This document shows, in pieces, positions 16,406 through 24,651 of a DNA stretch of 64,000 bases. Every line of letters starts with the position of its first letter. Position 1 is the first letter of the stretch. The stretch spans positions 558,001 to 622,000 of the forward strand of contig CAVSRJ010000001.1 in the NCBI GenBank assembly GCA_963730375.1, in the 5' to 3' direction. The translations under genes and the position numbers were made by a program. The notes beneath the pieces were generated by a model, which saw nothing but the letters and a program-made list of their open reading frames with translations, did not search any database and was not told the DNA's origin. Source of the DNA: UBA6224 sp963730375 (GTDB lineage Bacteria; Patescibacteriota; Saccharimonadia; Saccharimonadales; UBA4665).

Positions 16406-17566
16406 ATGACAGAGGCGCGTCTAGATGATGGTATCGCACAGTTATATACGGAAGGTATCGGTTCTGTATCAGTTATTCGTGCACAGTATGGCAGTGCAAA
16501 CGTTCTAGAAATGCCAGTGGAGGCAGCCGAAGTTGCTGCTAGGTTTGACCCGTCTGATGAAAGTGATGAGTTCAGGAATCGCGTCGCCCAAAACATCACA
16601 CGGTTGTACGATTCGGTGACCGTATACACAGCCAAGAATATCGATGGAAACGACTACGATATTGAGTTCGGAGTTCTGGAGAGTGCTGGCGGTGACGTGA
16701 TGTTACATGATGCAACGTACAGCTCGGCGTTAAGTAATAACCCGGGAAATGTATTTGAGCAGGCAGTGGCGCATACGCTACGACCAAATATGACACATGT
16801 CTATGTTGGATCTTTGGGCATGGGGCTAAGCTCGCCCCTGACTCCGCGTGAACGTCGGCATGTTAGGCGTACAGGCTCTTTGCTTGAGTATGATAGCCAG
16901 GCTGGCAAATACCAGGCCCTGCCAGCAGTCACGGCCCTAGCAAGAGTGCTGGTCGATGAAGGCTTAGTAGTGCAGCATTTAGAAAGTGACTCGGCCGGAG
17001 CAATGCGCAGTGTTGCATTGGGAGCAGCCTATGGCAAAGGTGATATTCGTACTTCGCACCAGAATGTGCGGGCTGGCATCAAAGATTTGAGTGCTTTGGC
17101 GCTCGCCAAGGGCATGCTGCTTGATGACGGAGCGATTTCTAGGGAGCACGAGCGATTTTCACCCGACCCCCTTAAGATGCGTGATGAAGTGGCAGCCTTC
17201 ACGTTGGCAAATGCAAGCGAAGACTACAAAGGCAGAGGGCTGAAACCAAAACGAAGCGCAGCAATGTATGCCTCATATTTGGTCGGACTGACACATGGGC
17301 CAAACGCTGGCTTTCCTATGCTGCACGACAACGTTGCGTTAGTTCAAGCAAATCCCGATGCGAGAGTATTGTTCACCAGCGGTGAGCTGGATGTCTTGTC
17401 TCGTGGACTCGATTTGCAGGCACGACTGATCCAGGTAACCGAAGCAATATCCCAGCATACTAATCTCGAAGTCAGCGCAGCAATTCTGCCGGGGATAGGG
17501 CATGGTCCTCAGACCCACTATCCCCAATATTTGCGCGCACTTGCCTCCACCATACTAGGCCGCTAG
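16406..17566 (+). CDS. Putative alpha/beta-hydrolase-like protein
   Basis: A soluble protein of 386 residues. Features compatible with an alpha/beta hydrolase are a candidate nucleophile in ESDSAGAMRSVALG, an acid in FTSGELDVLSR and a late His in GIGHGPQTHYP, in the right order and with usual spacing. An early VYVGSLGMGLSS could be the oxyanion strand. The substrate is unknown and the N-terminal 120 residues are unrecognised. There is no signal peptide, so it acts in the cytoplasm. Confidence 0.6.
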   Translation: MTEARLDDGIAQLYTEGIGSVSVIRAQYGSANVLEMPVEAAEVAARFDPSDESDEFRNRVAQNITRLYDSVTVYTAKNIDGNDYDIEFGVLESAGGDVMLHDATYSSALSNNPGNVFEQAVAHTLRPNMTHVYVGSLGMGLSSPLTPRERRHVRRTGSLLEYDSQAGKYQALPAVTALARVLVDEGLVVQHLESDSAGAMRSVALGAAYGKGDIRTSHQNVRAGIKDLSALALAKGMLLDDGAISREHERFSPDPLKMRDEVAAFTLANASEDYKGRGLKPKRSAAMYASYLVGLTHGPNAGFPMLHDNVALVQANPDARVLFTSGELDVLSRGLDLQARLIQVTEAISQHTNLEVSAAILPGIGHGPQTHYPQYLRALASTILGR

Positions 17567-17596
17567 TGCTATACTGGCAGTAAAGGAGGAACATCT

Positions 17597-17983
17597 ATGA
17601 AATTATTCCACATCAAGCCTGTCTATGCCCACTGTGATCTGCCGTGCGGCGTGTATGACCCGGCACAGGCCAAAGTTGAGGCGCAGAGCGTAAAGTCTAT
17701 CCAGGACAAGACTGGCCGACCTACGAGGGCGATGACCGCAGTGCGCGCCATCGTTATCAAAGAAGAGCGCGCCGAGCTGGTCAAGCACCACCTGATGGTG
17801 CTGTGGGCTGATTATTTCAAGCCGGAGCACCTCGAGAAATATCCTGATCTGCATGACAAGTTCTGGAAGGCCATCAAGCAAGCCAGCGAATGCAAACATC
17901 ACAGTGAGCCCGAGGAAGGGCAGAAGCTCCTGGATATGGTCGATGACATCGCCGATATCTTCTGGGCGACCAAAAAAGCCTAG
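17597..17983 (+). CDS. sodN: Nickel superoxide dismutase
   Basis: Converts superoxide to O2 and H2O2 using nickel. The Ni-hook HCDLPCGVYDPAQ starts at His12: the His becomes the new N-terminus, and Cys2/Cys6 of the mature form bind Ni. The propeptide MKLFHIKPVYA is 11 residues, leaving 117, the mature size of Streptomyces NiSOD. The four-helix body is clear (VKHHLMVLWADYFKPEHLEKYP, seen in two parts, and ADIFWATKKA). An AAAGGAGG ribosome site is 7 nt upstream. The protease gene needed to cut the propeptide follows directly. Confidence 0.95.
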   Translation: MKLFHIKPVYAHCDLPCGVYDPAQAKVEAQSVKSIQDKTGRPTRAMTAVRAIVIKEERAELVKHHLMVLWADYFKPEHLEKYPDLHDKFWKAIKQASECKHHSEPEEGQKLLDMVDDIADIFWATKKA

Positions 17984-18287
17984 CCTGGCAAAGCCGGTTG
18001 GGCTGCTGGTGCGACGCATCAGTGGCGAAAGCATGTCGCCTACCTATCGTGCAGGGCAACTCGTCGTGTTCGCTGCGGGGCGGCCACTGCATGTCGGTGA
18101 TGTGGTCATGTTTCGTCACGACGGCAAGGAGAAAATAAAGCGTATCGCTCGTCTCGAGAGCGGCAAGATCTATGTACTGGGTGATAACCCGACGGCTAGC
18201 ACGGACAGTCGCGAATTTGGCTGGCTGGGCACCGAACATGTACTTGGCTCTCTAGTCTGGCCGCGGCGTAAGACTACTGTCCAGTAA
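17943..18287 (+). CDS. sodX: NiSOD maturation protease SodX
   Basis: A signal-peptidase-like (S26/S24) serine protease expected to remove the SodN propeptide so nickel can bind. GESMSPTYRAGQ holds the catalytic Ser, DGKEKIKRI the Lys, and VLGDNPTASTDSREFG the conserved box. There is no membrane anchor, as is typical for SodX and unlike LepB. ATG 17943 would overlap sodN by 41 nt; GTG 18009 is the other start, giving about 92 residues. Confidence 0.88.
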   Translation: MTSPISSGRPKKPSLAKPVGLLVRRISGESMSPTYRAGQLVVFAAGRPLHVGDVVMFRHDGKEKIKRIARLESGKIYVLGDNPTASTDSREFGWLGTEHVLGSLVWPRRKTTVQ

Positions 18288-18289
18288 GC

Positions 18290-19861
18290 TTACTCGATAA
18301 TGGTCGGCTGGTCGTCGTGTGAATCGCGCAGCGGTGCTTCGCGCAATTTTAGGGCGATGACAAACGCAACCAAGACAACCGGTATTGCGAACAAGAACAT
18401 ATCCTGGAAGGATTCAACATAGGCGAGCAGTACGTCGAGTTTGAGCTGTGCGGACAGGGAGGCAAGCTGGCCAAGACCTTGCGATATGCCACTCGACAGC
18501 TGTTTGGCAACGTCCGCTGGCAAGTCTGCCGACAGGTGGTAATTGAGCCGTGATATGAGGATGGTGCCAAAGACGGCTCCACCGAGCGCGCTACCGATAC
18601 TGCGGAAAAACGTGACCGTGGACGTGGCGACTCCCAGATCTGCCCGCGGTGTGGAGTTCTGGACCGCCAGGGTGGGAACTTGGAACAATTGACCCAGTCC
18701 GAGCCCGATGACGACCATCCAAATAGATAGCGTCAAATAATGCGTGTCGATAGAGACGTGGCTAAACAGGAAGAGCCCAAGCGCCAATGTCAACGTACCA
18801 ATGATAGGGAAAATGCGATACCGACCCCAGCGAGTAATCAGGCGACCAGATCCCATCGAGGCAATGAACATGCCGAGCACCAGGGGCAGCATGAGCAACC
18901 CGGACTTGGTTGGTGAATAGCCACGCACGATTTGCTGGTAGAGCGGGATGTAGAGAATGGCGGCAAACATGGCGACGCCAGTGACGAATGACAATAGTGT
19001 CGACACACGCATAATGTCGTTCTTGAACAGTTTGAGCGGCATGAGTGGCTCAGGTGCTCGCGTTTCGCGCCAGATGAACAGTCCGGCGAACACCAGACTG
19101 CTCGCAATCAGGCTCAAGATTTGCCACGAGCCCCAAGCATAGTCAACATCAGCCCACACCGATACCAGCACGAGGCTCAGTACCGATATGGCCAGTAATG
19201 CCGCGCCACCGTAATCAATCTGGTTCTTTTTCGGTTCTGGCTTGTGGAGGTGAAGCCGAGCGGCCACCAGGCTGAGTGCCAGGGCACCGAGCGGCAGATT
19301 AATGTAGAAAATCCAGCGCCAGCCGGCTATGCCGACAATGCTATTGGCGTTGGCAAGCAGACCACCCAAAACAGGACCGGCCACGCTCGATATGCCGAAC
19401 ACGGCACCGAAGTAGCCCTGATACTTGCCACGCTGTCGTGGTGGAATGACATCGCCAATGATGGCGAGCACAAGACTGATTAAGCCACCTGCACCAATGC
19501 CTTGGATGGCACGGAAGAATACCAGCTCGTTCATGTTCTGTGACAGTCCACACAATGCTGAACCAGTCAGGAAAATAATAATTGCAATCTGGAAAATCTT
19601 CTTGCGGCCGTACAGGTCACCGAGCTTGCCGTAGATTGGTGTTGAGATGGCACTCGTGATGAGGTATGACGTAGCGACCCACGAGAGCTTAGTCAGACCG
19701 TTCAAATCACTGGCGATGCGGGGGAGGGCAGTGGCGACAATTGACTGGTCGAGCGCTGCGAGTAGCATCGATATCATCAACGCCACCATGATGAATTTGA
19801 TTTCGCTGTGGCTTTTCTGGCCGTCTGATACTGGCGCTGCTGCTGCAGGTTGTGTGCTCAT
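18290..19861 (-). CDS. MFS drug efflux transporter, DHA2 (14-TM) family
   Basis: A proton-coupled exporter of 523 residues with about 14 membrane helices. Motif A appears as GKLGDLYGRKK, motif C as GPVLGGLLAN, and the family signature LDQSIVATALPRIASDL is near the N-terminus. This matches EmrB/QacA-type pumps for hydrophobic drugs or dyes. It is downstream of, and in line with, a MarR regulator (12 bp gap), so it is probably derepressed by a pump substrate. Confidence 0.93.
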   Translation of the reverse strand: MSTQPAAAAPVSDGQKSHSEIKFIMVALMISMLLAALDQSIVATALPRIASDLNGLTKLSWVATSYLITSAISTPIYGKLGDLYGRKKIFQIAIIIFLTGSALCGLSQNMNELVFFRAIQGIGAGGLISLVLAIIGDVIPPRQRGKYQGYFGAVFGISSVAGPVLGGLLANANSIVGIAGWRWIFYINLPLGALALSLVAARLHLHKPEPKKNQIDYGGAALLAISVLSLVLVSVWADVDYAWGSWQILSLIASSLVFAGLFIWRETRAPEPLMPLKLFKNDIMRVSTLLSFVTGVAMFAAILYIPLYQQIVRGYSPTKSGLLMLPLVLGMFIASMGSGRLITRWGRYRIFPIIGTLTLALGLFLFSHVSIDTHYLTLSIWMVVIGLGLGQLFQVPTLAVQNSTPRADLGVATSTVTFFRSIGSALGGAVFGTILISRLNYHLSADLPADVAKQLSSGISQGLGQLASLSAQLKLDVLLAYVESFQDMFLFAIPVVLVAFVIALKLREAPLRDSHDDQPTIIE

Positions 19862-19873
19862 GGAATCCTTCCG

Positions 19874-20326
19874 TTAGGTTGTATGTAAGTCGTCCGCTAA
19901 CTGTTGTAATAACCGGGCAAATTCTTTGCGATCGGCGCTCGGCCAGTTATGCATGGCGAGCTCTAATTGCTGTATGCGAGCCTGCTGAAGCTTAAGAATA
20001 GCGGCTGTACCTTGTGCGGTTATCTGAACGATACTAGCGCGTTTGTCTTCAGGGTCTGACCGCCTATGCAGAAGCTGTCGCGCTTCCAAATCTTGTACTT
20101 TGCGAGTGACGGATGGCGCCTCAATGCCTAGGTATTGTGCAATATCCTGCATACGACACTGTGGTCGGTCGCAATGGACGACTGCTTTGAGCAGGGCGAC
20201 ATCAGCGCGGTCGAGTGTAATACCGGCCCGCTGCTGTAGTACAGTCCATGATTTCGGCTGAAAACTGGCGCGATGTAGTGCCATCAGCCCATCCGCAATG
20301 TTTTGTAAATCGTCACGATTGCTCAT
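19874..20326 (-). CDS. MarR-family transcriptional regulator
   Basis: A winged-helix repressor of 150 residues. The recognition region QDIAQYLGIEAPSVTRKVQDLEARQ and the wing RRSDPEDKRASIVQIT are typical, with D-x-R in the wing. N- and C-terminal helices form the dimer. It heads an operon with the DHA2 pump, and a near-perfect 25-bp palindrome lies 14 bp upstream of its start, so autoregulation is likely. Confidence 0.92.
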   Translation of the reverse strand: MSNRDDLQNIADGLMALHRASFQPKSWTVLQQRAGITLDRADVALLKAVVHCDRPQCRMQDIAQYLGIEAPSVTRKVQDLEARQLLHRRSDPEDKRASIVQITAQGTAAILKLQQARIQQLELAMHNWPSADRKEFARLLQQLADDLHTT

Positions 20327-20340
20327 GAAGCGAGTCTAAC

Positions 20341-20365
20341 ATATTTACTTAGGCTAAGTAAATAT
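20341..20365 (-). promoter_or_regulatory. MarR operator palindrome
   Basis: ATATTTACTTAG and CTAAGTAAATAT are perfect 12-bp arms around a single G. The site is between the marR-efflux operon and the upstream minus-strand gene at 20385, and would block the promoter of the former. Confidence 0.75.
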
Positions 20366-20384
20366 ATCGAACTGAAATCCGAAA

Positions 20385-20993
20385 TTATTCGATGCAGTTG
20401 GCAGTCTGTAATGTTCGGGAATATACCAGATCAATTGCCTGCAGCGCTTTGTCGTGCCTCGTGTTTTCATCTCTAATCCGCGACTTATATGAGTCCGAAT
20501 CAAAAAAGCGAGTTAGCGCGCCGGTACTTTGCAACTTGAACACCGTGTCGTGGTGCTTGTCCATCTCCTCGGATCTGGCAGATGCACGAGAAGAGTCTGC
20601 GCGTCGTTTTGCCACTGCATCGCAGTCTGAGTTGTCGCCCTGTGCCTTGGCTGCGCTACTTTGCACAGAGGCCGCGTTGGTGGTGGGCAGTTTGCTGGCT
20701 GTCTCGAGTGGCTGGGCATCGGGATTAGATATTTTTTGAGGATTCGTTGCCTGGTTTGTGCTGGCAGTTCCACTGCTGAGCGTGGTTTTTGTACTGGTTA
20801 CGTCATCACTCATCATCGCATTACCGAGCCCAAACATCATGCCGACGGCAAGCAATACAAAAAACACATTACCGCTCAATAGGAGTCCTCGAAACTTTCG
20901 TTGCGGTGAAGAAAGTGGGCTCCGTCTGTGGTGAGGAGTTTTGTGTTTGTTCGTGATGCCTGAGGACAGGCTATCGTCTTTGTTCCAGCTCAT
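20385..20993 (-). CDS. Membrane-anchored hypothetical protein
   Basis: A 202-residue protein: a basic, Ser-rich cytoplasmic N-terminus, one membrane helix at residues 36-57 (LLLSGNVFFVLLAVGMMFGLG), a Thr/Ser/Ala/Pro-rich linker and a charged C-terminal region with two Cys (NSDCDAVAKRR, LQTANCIE). No family is recognised. It may face the outside through a disordered stalk. Confidence 0.65.
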   Translation of the reverse strand: MSWNKDDSLSSGITNKHKTPHHRRSPLSSPQRKFRGLLLSGNVFFVLLAVGMMFGLGNAMMSDDVTSTKTTLSSGTASTNQATNPQKISNPDAQPLETASKLPTTNAASVQSSAAKAQGDNSDCDAVAKRRADSSRASARSEEMDKHHDTVFKLQSTGALTRFFDSDSYKSRIRDENTRHDKALQAIDLVYSRTLQTANCIE

Positions 20994-21100
20994 TAGAACC
21001 TATCATACGTAACGTTGCAACATGTGGTTATGAAAAATTTCACACATTGTTTAAGCTTATGATAATTGCGCTTTTACGGCAAAACAATTAAGGTTAAGCT

Positions 21101-22063
21101 ATGCCGCAGAAAGAGAAATCAACCTCTATAACACGCACGAATCTGACCAGTCAGCTTCGTCAACACAAACTGCTGGTGTTAGTGGGGATTCTGCTGGCCG
21201 GGGCGGTCTACGCGGCAGTGCCGCAGCTAGGGATTCTGGGCAACAGCTGGGCGATTTTGCTGGACAGCGATTGGTCCCTGGCGGCTGTCGCAGTCTGTGT
21301 GCTACTAGTGAGTTACGCCTGCGCCAGTGGCATGTATATGCTGCTGGTACCCCGGAGGCTGTCGTTCGCGCGAACCTATGTCGTGCAGGTAGCTGGCTCA
21401 TTTGCGAGCCGTGCATTGCCTGCTGGCATTGGCAGTATCAGCGTCAACTATTTATATCTGAGAGCGCAGAAGCTGAGCCAGGTTATAGCCGGCAGTGTTG
21501 TCGCATTGAATAACTTGATAGGCTTTGTCGGCCATATGCTATGGGTGGCTATCGCGATAATCTATGCGCCGACACAATTGATTTCGCCGCCTACGAACTT
21601 GGCCGGTTCGGTGTGGTTTGTGGTGAGTCTGCTCATGCTGGTTGTGCTCGTTGGATGGGTATTTCGGATGAGATTACGCCGTGGGCTTGCATCGATAGTA
21701 CTGCAACTTCGTCGGACACACCCAGGTTTGCGGCAACTGGCCGTAGCGCTCGTATTGTCGATGATGTTGACGGCTTGCTACATTGTCATGTTGTGGCTGA
21801 GCGGTCGAGCGCTGGGATTAACATATGGCTTTGTGACAGCCGTGATAGCACTGACGGTCGGGGTAGCGGCGCAGACAATCACTCCTACCCCGGGCGGACT
21901 AGGAGGGGCAGAGGCCGGTCTAGTCGGCGGCCTGGTGCTCGGCGGAGTGCCAGCGGGTAATGCGTTGGCAGCCGTGTTGCTATATCGCGTGATAACGTAT
22001 TGGTTGCCACTGGGTTTGGGCGCAGTAGCGCTGTGGATTGCCGTGCGCTACAAATATATCTAA
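21101..22063 (+). CDS. YbhN/LPG-synthase-type membrane protein
   Basis: A polytopic protein of 320 residues with about 8 membrane helices. The signature TPTPGGLGGAEAGLVGG followed by YRVITYWLP belongs to the lysylphosphatidylglycerol synthase membrane-domain family (UPF0104, YbhN, AglD). Members flip or modify lipids, but the function of stand-alone versions is uncertain. It lacks the cytosolic aminoacyl-transferase domain of MprF. Confidence 0.85.
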   Translation: MPQKEKSTSITRTNLTSQLRQHKLLVLVGILLAGAVYAAVPQLGILGNSWAILLDSDWSLAAVAVCVLLVSYACASGMYMLLVPRRLSFARTYVVQVAGSFASRALPAGIGSISVNYLYLRAQKLSQVIAGSVVALNNLIGFVGHMLWVAIAIIYAPTQLISPPTNLAGSVWFVVSLLMLVVLVGWVFRMRLRRGLASIVLQLRRTHPGLRQLAVALVLSMMLTACYIVMLWLSGRALGLTYGFVTAVIALTVGVAAQTITPTPGGLGGAEAGLVGGLVLGGVPAGNALAAVLLYRVITYWLPLGLGAVALWIAVRYKYI

Positions 22064-22064
22064 C

Positions 22065-23015
22065 TTATTGATACGAAACGTACCACGGCTTTGGTCGGAT
22101 GAGCATGGTGTCGGCGGGTGATAGCAGTGTGACGTCCTTTTGATAAAAATTCTTCCAGCCAAAATGGACATTGTCAGGAGCCGGATGAGTAATCGCGCGC
22201 CAGGTGTCGCGCTTTTGAGACTGGGTTCCCTGACCGTCCATCTGGATAGCGTAGGCAAGCTCGGGGTGGCTGGTATTGAGTAGATCTCGTTCGGGCAGCA
22301 TGTCGTTTCTAAATTGATGTAACAAAAAGATTTTTTGGGGTAGCTTGTTGGCTCGGGTCAACTCAGCCAGCCAGTTTCCGACTTGATTAACTTCGCGAAT
22401 AGAGACGGCGCCGATTTGCTTCAGTGGTACCTGGGTTGGTGTCAGTCGCCATTCCGGGTCGAGAGCAAGGCCCACGTTCGGCTCGAGCAGCAGTGGCTTC
22501 AGCTGTTTTGCTTGCGTCAAAAAGTCTGTCCGACCAGGTTGCAGGTCGAGGATTACATATATGCCGTTTGCCTTAGCGACATTGATCCACCGGGCGAGCA
22601 CTGCGGTGTCGACTTCGGCAGAGTAGTCATTATTGGCGGTGGGGGAGGCAGAGGCGACCGTGGCAATAATTTCGAAGGTTGGGTAGGCTTGTTCAGTCAT
22701 GTAGGGTTGATAAGCCCTGGCCAGTTTTTTGACACGCTGGACCGAGGCTGTCACATTTTGCTGACCAAGTGCTCCGAGGACCGGTGCGCCCGGAACGCCA
22801 TATAACGCGACTAATCTGTTCTGGGGAAAGAGCTTTCGCCCACCGTGGGGAAATTCAAACGGAGGCGTCGGGGCTACATGTTGTATGCCACGAAACGGAT
22901 TATCATCAGAAGGAGGGGTTGGCTGCCAGAGGTGACCGGCCATCGCCAATAGCGCAACTACCAGTGATAATTGCAGTATTGCTCCCCACGCAATAGTTTG
23001 TTGTCTGTTAGGCAT
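22065..23015 (-). CDS. Exported TIM-barrel-like protein, unknown
   Basis: A protein of 316 residues with an N-terminal signal or anchor helix (residues 8-27). It carries barrel-strand-like segments RLVALYGVPGAPVLGALG, TFEIIATVAS, GIYVILDLQPGRTDF, NVGLALDPEW and KIFLLHQF. The spacing suggests a glycoside-hydrolase-like TIM barrel, but the catalytic acids are not identifiable. It ends 2 bp from the convergent membrane gene at 22063. Confidence 0.65.
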   Translation of the reverse strand: MPNRQQTIAWGAILQLSLVVALLAMAGHLWQPTPPSDDNPFRGIQHVAPTPPFEFPHGGRKLFPQNRLVALYGVPGAPVLGALGQQNVTASVQRVKKLARAYQPYMTEQAYPTFEIIATVASASPTANNDYSAEVDTAVLARWINVAKANGIYVILDLQPGRTDFLTQAKQLKPLLLEPNVGLALDPEWRLTPTQVPLKQIGAVSIREVNQVGNWLAELTRANKLPQKIFLLHQFRNDMLPERDLLNTSHPELAYAIQMDGQGTQSQKRDTWRAITHPAPDNVHFGWKNFYQKDVTLLSPADTMLIRPKPWYVSYQ

Positions 23016-23074
23016 GTAGACATATCATAGCCAGGTTTGGGTCGTGGGACAATATCAGAGTCGCTAGCATATAA

Positions 23075-23096
23075 AACGCGCCCCGAGAGGCGCGTT
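23075..23096 (-). terminator. Terminator of the His-rich protein gene
   Basis: On the minus strand, AACGCGCC-TCTCGG-GGCGCGTT followed by TTAT forms an 8-bp stem 20 bp after the stop of the gene at 23116. Confidence 0.7.
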
Positions 23097-23115
23097 CGTG
23101 CTCCAGGGAGACTGC

Positions 23116-23628
23116 CTATTCGTCGTTGTCCATATCATGTGGCCCGTGATGCCCGTGCATACCGTGTCCAGGCATAAATATGCCGCGCAGTTCGCGTAGG
23201 TTTAGGCCCTGATCGTTGGCCCATGCCTCTAGATCGGCGCGTTGCTGCTGCATATGTTGCCGTCTTTCATCCGCCGACATCTCTTGCATTTTCCCTCTGC
23301 TAGATTCTCGTTCTTGCTGCAGCGAAACCAGCTTAGCCTCAATGGCGGTTTTCTGGCTTTGGGTAATGGTGCCATCTTTGACCAGTGCATCCAACCTGTC
23401 CTGTACGCGAGCTTGGCGCTCATCTTGGTGTTCGACTCGGTTTTCATCAAATACCGCCTGCACCTCTGACCGATTGAGATGAAACTTGTCGGCAATTTTA
23501 TCGACTAAGCTTTGGTGGGTGGCACTGCCCTGCAGTGCGTCCGCCGAAACGAGCCCAGCTCCCGCAAAACTCGCCACGCCTACAGTGGTGACCGCCGCCG
23601 CTATCAATGCTGATCGTTTACCTATCAT
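23116..23628 (-). CDS. Exported His-rich protein, Spy/CpxP-like helix content
   Basis: A 170-residue product with a signal peptide (residues 5-30, ending SADA), a highly charged helical body (residues 40-140, NRSEVQAVFDENRVEHQDER, ALVKDGTITQSQKTAIEAKL) and a C-terminal metal-binding stretch GHGMHGHHGPHDMD. The QSQKTAIEAKL-type helix repeats recall DUF2680/Spy-like exported proteins. It may bind metal at the cell surface; the role is unproven. A GGAGGAGC ribosome site precedes the ATG. Confidence 0.7.
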   Translation of the reverse strand: MIGKRSALIAAAVTTVGVASFAGAGLVSADALQGSATHQSLVDKIADKFHLNRSEVQAVFDENRVEHQDERQARVQDRLDALVKDGTITQSQKTAIEAKLVSLQQERESSRGKMQEMSADERRQHMQQQRADLEAWANDQGLNLRELRGIFMPGHGMHGHHGPHDMDNDE

Positions 23629-23753
23629 GTTGCTCCTCCTTTACTAATTATCTGTCTCGCTCCCCGTGGGGCGGTCTATAGCTAATAACAACTCCCTGAA
23701 GAAACGCTTTAACCTAGGCAAACCGGGGAGGTTGGGGTACAATCACGAGTAGT

Positions 23754-24146
23754 ATGGGTCTATTCGGATCACAGCCTAAAATCGTCATTGTCGAAGACAA
23801 TGCTTCGCTGGCCGAAATTTACAAGATTCGCCTCGAAATTATTGGCTATAAATGCTTTGTTGCCCCCGATGGAGAGCAAGCCCTCGCCCTCATCCAAAGT
23901 GAACGGCCACACCTTGTATTGCTCGATTTGATGGTTCCTAAGGTAGCGGGTGATCAAATTTTGGCACGTATGCGTGCCAGTGAATGGGGACGAGATATCA
24001 AAGTCCATATCATATCCAACCTGAATGAGGCAGATGCGCCGGCTGGATTACGACAGCAAGGTATCGAGGGATATTCAGTCAAAGCAAACCTAGAGAACGA
24101 CGACATTGATAAAATAGTGAACAGTATATTGGGGCCAGCCGGGTAG
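23754..24146 (+). CDS. CheY-like single-domain response regulator
   Basis: A receiver domain of 130 residues with nothing attached. The acidic pocket (VEDN), phospho-acceptor Asp (LVLLDLMVPK) and conserved Lys (SVKANL) are all present, so it should be phosphorylated by a histidine kinase encoded elsewhere. No output domain exists; it would act by protein binding. The next gene is a paralogue 7 bp downstream. Confidence 0.9.
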   Translation: MGLFGSQPKIVIVEDNASLAEIYKIRLEIIGYKCFVAPDGEQALALIQSERPHLVLLDLMVPKVAGDQILARMRASEWGRDIKVHIISNLNEADAPAGLRQQGIEGYSVKANLENDDIDKIVNSILGPAG

Positions 24147-24153
24147 AACGTAC

Positions 24154-24585
24154 ATGGGCGAAGACACACCTACAGATGACACCTTTAGCTCACTCGCCAA
24201 AATTGTTATCGTCGAAGATAATGAATCGCTGGCCGATATTTATAAAACTCGGCTCGAGAGTATCGGCTATATCTGTTATGTCGCCTATGACGGTATCTCT
24301 GCGCTGGCACTGATAGAAAAAGAGCGCCCCAGTATGGTGCTGCTGGATCTCATGTTGCCCAAACTCGCCGGTGATCAGGTACTAAAAGCAATGCGCTCAA
24401 CCCCTTGGGGCAAGGATATCAAAGTACTAGTCGTGACTAACCTCAACGAGAGTGAAGCGCCCCCAGGTCTGCGCGAGCAAGGCATCGAGGGCTACGCCAT
24501 CAAGGCAAACCTGTCGGACGACGATATCGACAAGATGATTAACGCAAGCATGGGGCGCGGCGAAGCCTCCGACTCCCCACAGTAA
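24154..24585 (+). CDS. CheY-like single-domain response regulator (paralogue)
   Basis: A 143-residue receiver-only protein, about two-thirds identical to its neighbour by eye, with VEDN, VLLDLMLPK and AIKANL. A short extra N-terminus and a Ser-rich C-terminus differ. The pair arose by tandem duplication and is probably co-transcribed. No kinase or phosphatase gene lies nearby. Confidence 0.9.
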   Translation: MGEDTPTDDTFSSLAKIVIVEDNESLADIYKTRLESIGYICYVAYDGISALALIEKERPSMVLLDLMLPKLAGDQVLKAMRSTPWGKDIKVLVVTNLNESEAPPGLREQGIEGYAIKANLSDDDIDKMINASMGRGEASDSPQ

Positions 24586-24651
24586 CGGATATTACCCACA
24601 GCGCTCATACTTGTAATAATTGCCGCTAAGGTGTACTAATGGGGCATTGTC

